Shown one piece after another: positions 1 through 7,694 of a stretch of 10,203 nt of DNA. Each line of letters begins with the position of its first letter. The stretch's first letter is position 1. Origin of the DNA: Beijerinckiaceae bacterium (GTDB lineage Bacteria > Pseudomonadota > Alphaproteobacteria > Rhizobiales > Beijerinckiaceae); contig CANHAW010000044.1 in assembly GCA_947458675.1 (NCBI GenBank), forward strand, positions 1 through 10,203, written 5' to 3'. The notes beneath the pieces are model-generated. The model made no database searches. It had not been told where the DNA came from and saw nothing but the letters and a program-made list of their open reading frames with translations. The translations under genes and the position numbers were made by a program.

Positions 1-275
1 CTTTGCTCCCTGAACACGGAACGGCCGAAATTTTTGCGCTCCTGCGGATCGCCGGCTCGTCCATGGTTGAGAATAAGAAAGGGTGCCTGCTTGCGCCTCT
101 CGTCACGAAATATCGTCAGTGTAATGCTCTGTTGATGCGGCGCGCCATCGGAGCCCTGGACGCGCACGGGGATCTTCACCACGCTTTCCTTGATATCCGC
201 CTGAGCGGTCGTTGAAGCGCCGGAGAGAGCGATCAGGACGCTGGTGAGACAGGCGGCAATCCATTTGCTGTGCAT
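1..275 (-). CDS. Exported alpha/beta-hydrolase-like protein (N-terminal part, gene runs off the left edge)
   Basis: Reading the minus strand from an ATG at 275-273 gives 91 open codons up to the window edge. Residues 1-26 look like a Sec signal peptide: Lys4, a hydrophobic core at about 5-20, and a probable cleavage after Ala26 (TTAQA|D). The mature part begins with beta-strand-like segments and then reads FLILNHGRAGDP at about 66-77. A hydrophobic strand followed by NHGR is typical of the oxyanion-hole region of alpha/beta hydrolases, including dienelactone-hydrolase-like enzymes. The nucleophile elbow and catalytic triad would lie outside the window, so the substrate cannot be predicted. 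The start is supported by GAGG at 288-285, nine bases upstream, and by an in-frame stop further upstream (308-306). The gene is divergent from gyrA. The signal peptide call is firm and the family assignment is moderate. Confidence 0.72.
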   Translation of the reverse strand, partial: MHSKWIAACLTSVLIALSGASTTAQADIKESVVKIPVRVQGSDGAPHQQSITLTIFRDERRKQAPFLILNHGRAGDPQERKNFGRSVFREQ

Positions 276-299
276 GATGAAAAACCTCGAATTGCCCGC

Positions 300-317
300 C
301 CAAAGCTATAGCTTTGG
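300..317. promoter_or_regulatory. Perfect 18-bp palindrome in the divergent hydrolase-gyrA intergenic region
   Basis: The sequence CCAAAGCTATAGCTTTGG is identical to its own reverse complement. It lies 24 bases upstream of the hydrolase ATG and about 208 bases upstream of the gyrA start. It could be an operator for a dimeric regulator or part of the hydrolase promoter. A TTGCCA-like -35 element lies upstream on the minus strand, but its spacing to TATAG or TAGCTT is poor. A hairpin is less likely because there is no loop. I do not recognise the motif as a known operator. Confidence 0.45.
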
Positions 318-511
318 TGAAGCATGGCAAGAGCGATGAAAGGTGGCCTTGCACAGGCTTTTGAGGCTCTACCGGAGATTTCGCCGCGCGCGGGTTTGCC
401 ATGATTACAAGATACTGATTCCAATAGGCTTTGGCCGGGTTGTTCGGGCGTGTTGATGCTGGCTTCGGGGGCTGGAATCGGATAGACAGAAGATCGATTC
501 TGGAACCAGTC

Positions 512-517
512 AGGAAA
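512..517 (+). promoter_or_regulatory. Ribosome binding site that sets the TTG start of gyrA
   Basis: AGGAAA ends seven bases before the TTG at 525-527. In this frame there is a stop (TAG) at 483-485 and no ATG or GTG between it and 525. The first in-frame ATG downstream is codon 25, inside the conserved GyrA N-terminus. This makes TTG the best initiator. Confidence 0.7.
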
Positions 518-524
518 CAGGCTT

Positions 525-3266
525 TTGGCCGACGAAAAAGACGACCACGCCGGGGCGAGCGGCTCTGACATCCGCCCCGTCTCCATCACCGATGAGATGA
601 AGCGCTCTTATCTCGATTACGCCATGAGCGTGATCGTGAGCCGTGCGCTTCCCGATGTGCGCGACGGGCTCAAGCCCGTGCATCGTCGCATTCTCTTTTC
701 GATGCATGAGAATGGCCACACGCCGGACAAGTCCTATGTGAAATCCGCGCGTATCGTCGGCGATGTGATGGGTAAATACCACCCGCATGGCGACAGCGCG
801 ATTTACGATGCGCTCGTGCGCATGGCGCAGCCGTTTTCGCTGCGCGTACCCTTGGTCGATGGTCAGGGCAATTTCGGTTCGGTCGATGGCGATCCTGCTG
901 CGGCCATGCGTTACACCGAGTCACGCCTGTCAAAAGCGGCCATGCCGCTGCTTGAAGACATTGAAGAGGACACGGTCGATTTCCATCCGAATTACGACGG
1001 CAAGGAAGAAGAGCCCGTCGTTTTGCCGGCGCGCTATCCAAACCTTCTCGTCAATGGCGCCGGCGGTATTGCGGTGGGTATGGCCACCAATATTCCCCCG
1101 CACAATCTCGGCGAAGTCATCGACGGCGTTCTGGCCATGATGGAACGGCCCGAGATTTCCATCGAAGATCTGACGCAAATCATTCCGGGACCAGACTTCC
1201 CCACCGGCGGAATCATATTGGGCCGCAGCGGCATTCGCTCGGCCTATATGACCGGGCGCGGTTCGGTCTCGGTGCGTGCCAAGACCGAGATCGAACAGGT
1301 CCGCAAGGATCGCGAGGCGATTATCGTCACGGAGATTCCTTATCAGATCAACAAGTCGGTGTTGATCGAACGCATTGCCGAACTCGTTCGCGACAAGAAG
1401 GTAGAGGGCATTTCGGATCTTCGCGATGAATCCGATCGCGACGGCATGCGCATTGTCATCGAGCTGAAGCGCGATGCGGTTGCCGATGTCGTGCTGAACC
1501 AGCTCTTCCGCTACACGTCGATGCAATCCTCCTTCGGCTGCAATATGATTGCGCTGAATGGCGGGCGTCCGCAGATGCTCAATCTGCGCGATTTCCTCAC
1601 CGCCTTTATCGATTTCCGCGAAGAGGTCGTGACACGGCGGACGAAATATCTGCTCAACAAGGCGCGCGAGAGCGCCCATGTGCAGGTTGGCCTCGCCATT
1701 GCTGTTGCCAATATCGATGAAGTGATCCGTCTCATTCGTACCTCGCCCGATGCGGCTGCTGCGCGCGAAGCTTTGATGGGACGCGACTGGCCGGCAAAGG
1801 ATATGGCGCCGCTGATCGAGCTGATTGCCGATCCGCGTCATAAGCTGAATGCCGATGGATCTTATCGTCTGTCTGAGGCGCAGGCCCGCGCCATTCTCGA
1901 TTTACGCCTGCAGCGCCTGACTGCGCTGGGCCGCGAGGAGATTGCCGAGGCGATCAACAAGCTGGCTGTCGAGATTGCCGATTATCTCGATATTCTGCGT
2001 TCGCGCGCCCGTGTCTTCTCGATCATCCGCGATGAATTGATTGCCGTGCGCACGGCCTTTGCGACGCCGCGCAAATCGGAAATCACCGAGAGCGATGCGG
2101 ATATGGATGATGAAGATCTCATCCAGCGCGAGGATATGGTCGTTACGGTTTCGCATGCGGGCTATATCAAGCGCGTGCCGCTCTCGACCTATCGGGCGCA
2201 GCGTCGCGGCGGCAAGGGCCGCTCCGGCATGCAGACGCGCGATGAGGATTTCGTCTCGCGACTCTTCGTTGCCAATACGCATACGCCTGTTCTGTTCTTC
2301 TCCTCGCGCGGTCAGGTCTACAAGGAAAAAGTCTGGCGTCTGCCTTTGTCTGCGCCACAGGCGCGCGGCAAGGCTTTGGTCAATATGCTGCCGCTCGAAC
2401 AGGGCGAGCGCATTACCACCATCATGCCATTGCCTGAGGATGAGAGCGCCTGGGCCAATCTGGACGTCATGTTCGCGACAACGCGCGGCACGGTTCGTCG
2501 CAACAAGCTTTCCGATTTCGTCCAGGTGAATCGCGCCGGCAAAATCGCGATGAAGCTCGATGAGGGCGAAGGCATTGTCGATGTGCAAGTCTGTTCGGAA
2601 GCCAATGACGTTTTGCTGACCACAGACAAAGGCCAGTGCATCCGCTTTGCCGTTGGCGATGTGCGCGTCTTCAAGGGCCGCGATTCCATGGGCGTGCGCG
2701 GCATTAATCTGGCCGAGGGTGACAGCGTCATCTCGCTTGCCATTCTGCATCATGTCGATGCTTCGTCGGATGAGCGCGCCGCCTATTTGCGCATGCGTCG
2801 CGCCATGGCGGGTGAGACGGGGGCAGAGGAAAACATTTCCGATCCGGGTGAGACCGAAGAGGCCAATGCAGCCATTTCGCTGTCTCAGGATCGCTATGTC
2901 GAAATGTCGGTCAATGAAGAGGTCATTCTCACACTGACCTCCAACGGTTTTGGCAAGCGCACCTCGTCCTACGAATATCGCGTCACCGGGCGTGGCGGCA
3001 AAGGCATTACCGCCATGGCGGTCAATGCGCGCAATGGCGAGCTTGTCGCCTCATTCCCGGTCGGGCATGGCGACGAGATCATGCTTGTGACCGATGGCGG
3101 CCAATTGATCCGCGTGCCGGTTGAGGGCATTCGTGTTGCCGGTCGCTCCACACAGGGCGTGATCGTGTTCAAGACGGCTGCCGACGAGCGGGTTGTCTCG
3201 GTCGAGCGCATCGGCGAGGATGATAGCGGCAGCGACGACGGCGAGAGCGACGAGACCTCTGCCTGA
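525..3266 (+). CDS. gyrA: DNA gyrase subunit A
   Basis: GyrA is the DNA breakage-reunion subunit of gyrase and works with GyrB as an A2B2 tetramer to add negative supercoils using ATP. The 913-residue protein has the full type IIA topoisomerase core, from [20 protein letters not shown] at about 23. The catalytic tyrosine is Tyr130, in [10 protein letters not shown]. The region that sets quinolone sensitivity reads GDSAIYD, with Ser91 and Asp95 matching Ser83 and Asp87 of E. coli, the sensitive residues. The GyrA box QRRGGKG at 559-565 separates it from ParC and implies DNA wrapping by the C-terminal beta-pinwheel. A polar insert near residues 745-790 and a Ser/Asp/Glu-rich tail (last 17 residues) make it longer than the 875-residue E. 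coli protein, as is common in alphaproteobacteria. Translation starts at TTG. coaD follows after 18 bases, suggesting co-transcription. Confidence 0.97.
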   Translation: MADEKDDHAGASGSDIRPVSITDEMKRSYLDYAMSVIVSRALPDVRDGLKPVHRRILFSMHENGHTPDKSYVKSARIVGDVMGKYHPHGDSAIYDALVRMAQPFSLRVPLVDGQGNFGSVDGDPAAAMRYTESRLSKAAMPLLEDIEEDTVDFHPNYDGKEEEPVVLPARYPNLLVNGAGGIAVGMATNIPPHNLGEVIDGVLAMMERPEISIEDLTQIIPGPDFPTGGIILGRSGIRSAYMTGRGSVSVRAKTEIEQVRKDREAIIVTEIPYQINKSVLIERIAELVRDKKVEGISDLRDESDRDGMRIVIELKRDAVADVVLNQLFRYTSMQSSFGCNMIALNGGRPQMLNLRDFLTAFIDFREEVVTRRTKYLLNKARESAHVQVGLAIAVANIDEVIRLIRTSPDAAAAREALMGRDWPAKDMAPLIELIADPRHKLNADGSYRLSEAQARAILDLRLQRLTALGREEIAEAINKLAVEIADYLDILRSRARVFSIIRDELIAVRTAFATPRKSEITESDADMDDEDLIQREDMVVTVSHAGYIKRVPLSTYRAQRRGGKGRSGMQTRDEDFVSRLFVANTHTPVLFFSSRGQVYKEKVWRLPLSAPQARGKALVNMLPLEQGERITTIMPLPEDESAWANLDVMFATTRGTVRRNKLSDFVQVNRAGKIAMKLDEGEGIVDVQVCSEANDVLLTTDKGQCIRFAVGDVRVFKGRDSMGVRGINLAEGDSVISLAILHHVDASSDERAAYLRMRRAMAGETGAEENISDPGETEEANAAISLSQDRYVEMSVNEEVILTLTSNGFGKRTSSYEYRVTGRGGKGITAMAVNARNGELVASFPVGHGDEIMLVTDGGQLIRVPVEGIRVAGRSTQGVIVFKTAADERVVSVERIGEDDSGSDDGESDETSA

Positions 3267-3284
3267 GCGGAAAAGGGCACTGAT

Positions 3285-3770
3285 ATGGCGCGGATCGGTT
3301 TTTATACGGGGTCTTTCGATCCCCTGACCAACGGCCATCTCGATGTTTTGCGCGCCGGCGCTTCAATCTGCGACCGCATTGTGGTGGGCATTGGCGTGCA
3401 TCCCGGCAAGGCGCCGCTTTTCTCCGCTGCAGAACGGGAAAATCTGATCCGCGCCTCGACCAAATCGTTGAATGTCGCCATCGATGTTGTGACGTTCGAC
3501 GGGCTTGCAGTCGATGCTGCGAAAAAGGCCGGCGCGAGTGTCATTCTGCGCGGCCTGCGTGACGGCACTGATTTCGATTATGAAATGCAGATGGCCGGTA
3601 TGAATGCGACCATGGCGCCCGCCATTCAGACGATCTTTCTTCCCGCCAGCCCGGCTGTTCGCCATATCACGGCCACGCTTGTGCGCCAGATCGCGGCTCT
3701 GCGCGGCGATGTCTCAAGCTTTGTGCCGGTGGATGTTGCAGCCGCGCTCAAGACAAAATTTTCATCCTGA
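3285..3770 (+). CDS. coaD: Phosphopantetheine adenylyltransferase
   Basis: CoaD transfers AMP from ATP to 4'-phosphopantetheine to give dephospho-CoA, the penultimate step of coenzyme A synthesis, in the cytosol. The protein has 161 residues, close to the 159 of E. coli CoaD. It begins with the nucleotidyltransferase signature [12 protein letters not shown], where His18 belongs to the (T/H)xGH ATP-binding motif. [12 protein letters not shown] at 89-100 matches the conserved substrate-binding segment, and [11 protein letters not shown] at 127-137 matches the C-terminal ATP-binding segment (ISSSLVKE-like). AAGGG lies seven bases before the ATG. The gene sits 18 bases after gyrA and 15 bases before the first cyclophilin gene, so all three probably share a transcript. 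No unusual residues were seen. Confidence 0.96.
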   Translation: MARIGFYTGSFDPLTNGHLDVLRAGASICDRIVVGIGVHPGKAPLFSAAERENLIRASTKSLNVAIDVVTFDGLAVDAAKKAGASVILRGLRDGTDFDYEMQMAGMNATMAPAIQTIFLPASPAVRHITATLVRQIAALRGDVSSFVPVDVAAALKTKFSS

Positions 3771-3785
3771 CCTCTGGAGATTTGC

Positions 3786-4334
3786 ATGACGATCGATCGC
3801 CGTTCTGTTGTGATCGGACTGCCGCTGGCGGCCGTTGCCGGCTCTGCGCTGGCGCAGGGCACGAACAAGGACATTCTCTATCTCGACCTCAAGGATGGTC
3901 GCGTGACCATTCGCATGCGTCCCGATCTTGCGCCCAAACATGTGGAGCAGATCCGCAAGCTGGTAAAAGAAGGTTTTTATGACGGCATCGTCTTCCATCG
4001 CGTGATCGAAGGCTTTATGGCGCAAACCGGCGATCCGACCGGCACGGGCATGGGCGGCTCGAAGCTGCCAAATATTCCGGCAGAATTTTCGCAGGCTCAA
4101 TTCCGTCGCGGCACATTGGGCATGGCGCGTTCGCAATTGCCGAATTCTGCCAATTCGCAATTCTTCATCTGCTACGGCGATGCGAGTTTCCTCAACGGCC
4201 AATATACGGTCTGGGGCGAAGTCGTCTCCGGCATGGAACATGTCGACAAGATCAAAAAGGGCGACCAGCGCAATAATGGCTCGGTCACCAATCCGGACAA
4301 GATCGTGAAGATGACCCTCGCCGATCCGAGCTGA
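3786..4334 (+). CDS. ppiA: Exported cyclophilin-type peptidyl-prolyl cis-trans isomerase
   Basis: This enzyme catalyses cis-trans isomerisation of Xaa-Pro bonds and would assist folding of envelope proteins. Residues 1-23 form a signal peptide: Arg5-Arg6 directly before a hydrophobic stretch, then cleavage after SALA, leaving Gln24. DRRSVVI resembles a twin-arginine (Tat) motif but is not perfect, so Sec export is also possible. The cyclophilin domain covers about 29-178. It keeps the catalytic Arg (Arg72 in FHRVIEGFMAQTG), Phe77, Gln80 and SQFFIC at 124-129. Phe135 sits where human cyclophilin A has the cyclosporin-contacting Trp121, as in E. coli cyclophilins. The isomerase domain closely resembles the next gene's product, so the two look like a tandem duplication. 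GGAGA lies five bases upstream of the ATG. Confidence 0.93.
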   Translation: MTIDRRSVVIGLPLAAVAGSALAQGTNKDILYLDLKDGRVTIRMRPDLAPKHVEQIRKLVKEGFYDGIVFHRVIEGFMAQTGDPTGTGMGGSKLPNIPAEFSQAQFRRGTLGMARSQLPNSANSQFFICYGDASFLNGQYTVWGEVVSGMEHVDKIKKGDQRNNGSVTNPDKIVKMTLADPS

Positions 4335-4338
4335 ACCA

Positions 4339-4362
4339 CGTCCTTGCGAGAAGCGTAGCGAC
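4339..4362 (+). repeat. Fragment of the CGTCATTGCGAG dispersed repeat family
   Basis: These 24 bases differ by eye at only three positions from the left arm of the longer hairpin at 8036-8059. They start five bases after the stop codon of the exported cyclophilin gene. The matching right arm is absent, so this seems to be a decayed or partial copy, followed at once by a different palindromic repeat. Confidence 0.65.
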
Positions 4363-4368
4363 ATCTCT

Positions 4369-4523
4369 TTCCCTCCCCCTTGCGGGGAGGGCCGACTTGC
4401 TGCGCAGCAGCGAGCGGGGTGGGGGTCGCGCAATCTCCGGGATCTCTCTGTTTTCACACAGCGCTAGAGATTGAAGATCGCGCGACCCCCACCCCTAGCC
4501 CCTCCCCGCAAGGGGGAGGGGAA
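4369..4523. repeat. Long imperfect inverted repeat (REP-like intergenic element)
   Basis: The outer arms (4369-4390 and 4501-4523) are reverse complements of each other apart from one extra base, and each contains a small palindrome built on CCCCCTTGCGGGG. Inner arms of 16 bases (4416-4431 and 4480-4495, GGGGTGGGGGTCGCGC and its complement) match perfectly, and AATCTC/GAGATT (4432-4437 and 4467-4472) extends the pairing. The left arm has an extra segment at about 4392-4415 holding its own GCTGCGCAGC palindrome. A transcript through this gap could fold into a very stable hairpin, which may protect RNA ends or dampen transcription. CCCTCCCC-TTGCGGGG repeats are familiar from Hyphomicrobiales intergenic regions. 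No transposase gene is present. Confidence 0.8.
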
Positions 4524-4604
4524 TATGTGCACGCTGGGCTCGAGGTTTACGCCTCGGCTGCCATGGGCTATGCCAGCCCACTGAATTTCCCAAAGGAGCT
4601 TCCC

Positions 4605-5060
4605 ATGTCCGAGACCGGCAACAATCTCACGCTTGAAACCACGCAAGGCCCCGTCGTCATCAAGATGCGGCCCGATCTGGCTCCCAACCATGTCGAGCAT
4701 ATCAAGCGGCTGGTCAGCGAAGGCTTTTATGACGGCATTGTCTTTCATCGCGTGATCGACGGCTTTATGGCGCAGACCGGCTGCCCGAAGGGCATTGGCA
4801 CGGGCGGTTCGAAATATCCGAACCTGAAGCAGGAGTTCAATCAGGCTCCCCATATTCGCGGCACCTGCTCGATGGCGCGCTCGTCCAATCCCGACAGCGC
4901 CAATTCGCAATTCTTCATCTGCTTCGACAATGCGCGCTTCCTCGACCGTCAGTACACGGTCTGGGGCGAGGTCGTGTCGGGCATGGAAAATGTCGACAAG
5001 ATCAAGCGCGGCGAGCCCGTGCAGGATCCCGACAAGATCGTCAAGGCAAGCCTGTCCTGA
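4605..5060 (+). CDS. ppiB: Cytosolic cyclophilin-type peptidyl-prolyl cis-trans isomerase
   Basis: This 151-residue cyclophilin has no signal peptide and should act on Xaa-Pro bonds in the cytosol. The chosen start is the ATG at 4605, preceded by AGGAG with a six-base spacer. The frame stays open further upstream to 4380, but that extension would translate the inverted repeat and is not credible. Catalytic residues expected for the family are present: Arg49 in FHRVIDGFMAQTG, Phe54, Gln57 and Phe104 in SQFFICF. Phe112 replaces the cyclosporin-contacting Trp of human cyclophilin A. The sequence is very similar to the exported cyclophilin upstream, including the shared stretches EGFYDGIVFHRVI and YTVWGEVVSGME, which points to an old tandem duplication with division of labour by compartment. 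A repeat-rich gap of 270 bases separates the pair. Confidence 0.95.
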   Translation: MSETGNNLTLETTQGPVVIKMRPDLAPNHVEHIKRLVSEGFYDGIVFHRVIDGFMAQTGCPKGIGTGGSKYPNLKQEFNQAPHIRGTCSMARSSNPDSANSQFFICFDNARFLDRQYTVWGEVVSGMENVDKIKRGEPVQDPDKIVKASLS

Positions 5061-5068
5061 TGTTGGCA

Positions 5069-5103
5069 GCCGCGCGGGTGGAATGATCCGCGCGGCCCCT
5101 TTA
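5069..5103 (+). terminator. Terminator-like hairpin after the cytosolic cyclophilin gene
   Basis: GCCGCGCGG (5069-5077) and CCGCGCGGC (5088-5096) form a perfect nine-pair GC-rich stem with a ten-base loop, eight bases after the stop codon. It is followed by CCCTTTAT, a weak T run. This could be an intrinsic or partial terminator separating the gyrA-to-ppi cluster from the Mur ligase gene. The short T tract means readthrough is likely. Confidence 0.5.
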
Positions 5104-5150
5104 TCCGCGGCCGTGCTAATCTGCCCGCAAGATTCGCCGCGGAGTTATCG

Positions 5151-6563
5151 ATGAGCCAGAACGTCCATTTCATCGGCATAGCCGGGATCGGCATGAGCGC
5201 AACCGCTCTGCTGATGCGCCAGCAAGGCTGGAATGTGACGGGTTCCGACGAGGGCTTCTACCCGCCCGCATCCGTGCTGTTGCCCAAGGCCGGCATTGTC
5301 GTGCGCACGCCCCATGATGCGGGCAATATTCCCGCCAATGCCGACCTCATCGTCATCGGCAAACATGCCAAGCTGACGATGGAAAATGCGGAAGTCGCCG
5401 CAGCTTTTGCCAGCGGCAAGCCGATCACCTCCTATCCCGATGTGCTCGCCGGCATTGCGCGCGCACGCAGATCGCTTGTTGTTGTCGGCTCCTATGGCAA
5501 ATCGACAAGTGCGAGCCTGCTCGCATGGGCGCTGAATGTTGCCGGGCGCGATCCAGGGTACTTTGTTGGTGCTGTGCCGAAAAATCTCGGCCAGAATTCC
5601 AGCCTTGGGAGTGCTGCTGAATTTGTTATCGAGGGCGATGAATATCCCTCCAGCAATACCGATCCGCGCGCCAAATTTCTGCATTACGATGCGCGCACCG
5701 TCCTGATGACGGCTGCCGTTCATGACCATGTGAATATTTTTCCAACGCAGGCAGATTACGAAAAGCCCTTTGCAGAGCTTGTTTCTCGCATTCCGGCTGA
5801 CGGATTGCTGGTTTCCTGTAGGGACGAGCCCCATGCGATGAAGATCTCGGCGGCGGCTTCCTGCAAAGTGGCGACTTATGCGCTGTCGGATGCGAGCGCT
5901 GATTATCACCTCGATGACATCGTCTATGGCGAAGTGAGCCGCTTCACGCTCGTTGCGCGCGGGCGTCGTCACGCAGGCTTTGAAACCACTCTGCTGGGCG
6001 CGCATAATCTTCAGAATATGGCGGGTGCTGCCGCCATGCTGCTTGAACTCGAACTTGTGTCGGTTGACGATCTGCGCAAGGCCTTTGCCTCTTTCCTTGG
6101 TGTCGTGCGGCGCATGGACAAGCTCACCGAGCGATCCTCTATTCCTGTTTACGAGGGTTTTGGCTCCTCGCGCGACAAGGCACGCGCGGCGATTGACGCC
6201 ATTGCGCTGCATTTTCCCGGACGCCGTCTGCAGATTGTTTTCGAGCCGCATACATTCTCCTGGCGCAATCGCTCGACCATTCACTGGTATGACGATGTGT
6301 TTAAAGGCGCGGATCGGATTTTCATCTCGGCACCGCCCGACCACGGCGCGGGAACGCATGAGCAGGTGAGCTATGACGAGATTGCCGAGCGCGTCGCGGC
6401 AACCGGCTGCGAGGTTTTGCGCCTGAGCCATGACCGGGATGTGAACGTCAAGACCATTGTCTCGCAATTGCATCCGGGCGATGTGGTGCTTGTCCTCACC
6501 TCGGGCGATCTCGGCGGGCTCATCGTCGAACTGGTCGCCGATATGGAGAGGCGGTTTGTGTGA
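5151..6563 (+). CDS. Mpl-like Mur ligase (UDP-N-acetylmuramate:peptide ligase family), divergent
   Basis: The 470-residue protein is closest in layout to Mpl, which joins recycled L-Ala-gamma-D-Glu-meso-DAP to UDP-MurNAc, and more distantly to MurC. The N-terminal UDP-sugar domain has FIGIAGIGMSATA and VTGSDEGFYPPAS, as in Mpl. The central ATPase domain has GSYGKST (113-119), EGDEY (161-165), HDH (191-193) and GAHNLQN (283-289). The C-terminal domain has Arg320/Arg321 and ends with VLTSGDLGG. Two motifs are odd. The usual GTHGKTT P-loop is GSYGKST, and the DDYGHHP/DDFAHHP motif of MurC and Mpl is replaced by EGFGSSR (335-341), removing its conserved aspartate. The enzyme is probably still an ATP-dependent ligase, but its substrate may differ. 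GGAG lies six bases before the ATG. E. coli Mpl has 457 residues. Confidence 0.82.
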   Translation: MSQNVHFIGIAGIGMSATALLMRQQGWNVTGSDEGFYPPASVLLPKAGIVVRTPHDAGNIPANADLIVIGKHAKLTMENAEVAAAFASGKPITSYPDVLAGIARARRSLVVVGSYGKSTSASLLAWALNVAGRDPGYFVGAVPKNLGQNSSLGSAAEFVIEGDEYPSSNTDPRAKFLHYDARTVLMTAAVHDHVNIFPTQADYEKPFAELVSRIPADGLLVSCRDEPHAMKISAAASCKVATYALSDASADYHLDDIVYGEVSRFTLVARGRRHAGFETTLLGAHNLQNMAGAAAMLLELELVSVDDLRKAFASFLGVVRRMDKLTERSSIPVYEGFGSSRDKARAAIDAIALHFPGRRLQIVFEPHTFSWRNRSTIHWYDDVFKGADRIFISAPPDHGAGTHEQVSYDEIAERVAATGCEVLRLSHDRDVNVKTIVSQLHPGDVVLVLTSGDLGGLIVELVADMERRFV

Positions 6564-6566
6564 CGC

Positions 6567-6598
6567 TCGTCATTGCTTCGCTTCGCTCGCAATGACGA
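6567..6598. repeat. Short hairpin copy of the CGTCATTGCGAG repeat family
   Basis: TCGTCATTGC (6567-6576) and GCAATGACGA (6589-6598) form a perfect ten-pair stem around a 12-base loop. It starts four bases after the stop codon of the Mur ligase gene and ends 16 bases before the queA ATG. Bases 6575-6598 also match the right arm of the larger copy at 8094-8117, so this looks like a collapsed member of the same family. It lengthens the queA frame upstream with a spurious peptide (LRFARND) and could form a hairpin in the transcript. Confidence 0.75.
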
Positions 6599-6614
6599 CG
6601 GGGTGCGAGAGAAA

Positions 6615-7694
6615 ATGAAAGTCGACCTCTTCGATTTCGAATTGCCTGAAGACCGTATTGCGCTGCGCCCGGCAGAGCCGCGCGATTCTGCGCGTCTTCT
6701 TTATATTCCCGCCAATGATGCGCCCATGCAGGATCGTATCGTTCGCGACCTGCCGGATATTTTGCAGCCCGGCGATGTCATCGTCGTCAATGATACGCGC
6801 GTGATTCCGGCACGACTGGATGGCACACGCCGCCGTGGAGATGCGGTCGCGCGCATTGAATGCATGTTGCACAAGCGCGAGGGCGAAAACCGCTGGCTCG
6901 CTTTCGTGCGGCCCGCCAAGAAGCTCAAAGTGGGAGAGCGCATTTCCTTCAGCGCAGAAAATGCGAGTGCGGGCCTCGCTCAGCTGCATGCCGATGTCGT
7001 GGAAAAAGGCGAGGGCGGCGAGGTCCTTCTGGACTTTTCGCTGTCAGGCCCGGCGCTCGATGAAGCGATTATGCATATCGGGCACATGCCTCTGCCGCCC
7101 TATATTGCCGGCAAGCGTGATGAGGATTCAAAAGATAGCGCCGATTATCAGACACTTTTTGCAAACGAGCCCGGTGCTGTTGCGGCTCCCACAGCGGGCC
7201 TGCATTACACGCCGGAACTTGTGGCGCGTCTCGAAGCGCGTGGCATCGGCATTCAGCGCGTGACGCTTCATGTCGGCGCGGGAACATTTCTTCCGGTGAA
7301 AGCGGATGACACGCAGGATCATCGCATGCATGCCGAATATGGCGTGATCACGCCGGAGGTCGCGCAGGCATTGAACGATGCGCGCGCGAAGGGCGGGCGC
7401 ATTGTTGCGACCGGCACAACGTCCTTGCGGATTTTAGAAACAGCCACAGGCGAAGATGGGATCGTCAAGGCCTTTGCGGGCGATACATCGATCTTCATCA
7501 CGCCCGGCTATCGTTTCAAGGCCATTGACGTGCTGCTCACCAATTTCCACTTGCCGCGCTCGACGCTCTTTATGTTGATTTCTGCTTTCTCCGGGCTCGA
7601 TCGGATGAAGGCTGCTTATGCCCATGCGATTGCCTCGGACTATCGCTTTTATTCGTATGGTGACGCCTGCCTGCTGGAGCGTGTAGCGCGATGA
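6615..7694 (+). CDS. queA: S-adenosylmethionine:tRNA ribosyltransferase-isomerase
   Basis: QueA moves the ribosyl part of S-adenosylmethionine onto preQ1 already in tRNA (position 34 of GUN anticodons) and rearranges it to epoxyqueuosine. With the ATG at 6615 the protein has 359 residues and begins [19 protein letters not shown], the normal QueA N-terminus; E. coli QueA has 356. Family signatures include [12 protein letters not shown] (57-68), PTAGLHYTP (192-200), [11 protein letters not shown] (218-228), GTTSLRILE (267-275) and [18 protein letters not shown] (308-325). The frame is open further upstream to 6573, but those 14 codons come from the repeat and are rejected. The ribosome binding site is weak (GAGAG). 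The stop overlaps the next gene's start in ATGA, which suggests coupled translation. tgt, one step earlier in the pathway, lies 416 bases downstream. Confidence 0.96.
   Translation: MKVDLFDFELPEDRIALRPAEPRDSARLLYIPANDAPMQDRIVRDLPDILQPGDVIVVNDTRVIPARLDGTRRRGDAVARIECMLHKREGENRWLAFVRPAKKLKVGERISFSAENASAGLAQLHADVVEKGEGGEVLLDFSLSGPALDEAIMHIGHMPLPPYIAGKRDEDSKDSADYQTLFANEPGAVAAPTAGLHYTPELVARLEARGIGIQRVTLHVGAGTFLPVKADDTQDHRMHAEYGVITPEVAQALNDARAKGGRIVATGTTSLRILETATGEDGIVKAFAGDTSIFITPGYRFKAIDVLLTNFHLPRSTLFMLISAFSGLDRMKAAYAHAIASDYRFYSYGDACLLERVAR

Noticed and set aside
795..815. Possible quinolone-resistance change in GyrA
   Set aside because: Ser91 and Asp95 are the usual sensitive residues, so no resistance is indicated.
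930..1841. Minus-strand open frame of 303 codons opposite gyrA
   Set aside because: It is antisense to the conserved GyrA core and shows no recognisable protein sequence.
4380..4604. Upstream extension of the cytosolic cyclophilin frame
   Set aside because: It runs through the long inverted repeat, matches no cyclophilin region, and the ATG at 4605 has a clear AGGAG site.
6573..6614. Upstream start for queA adding [13 protein letters not shown] residues
   Set aside because: The extension is a translation of the dispersed repeat, and the normal QueA N-terminus begins at the ATG at 6615.
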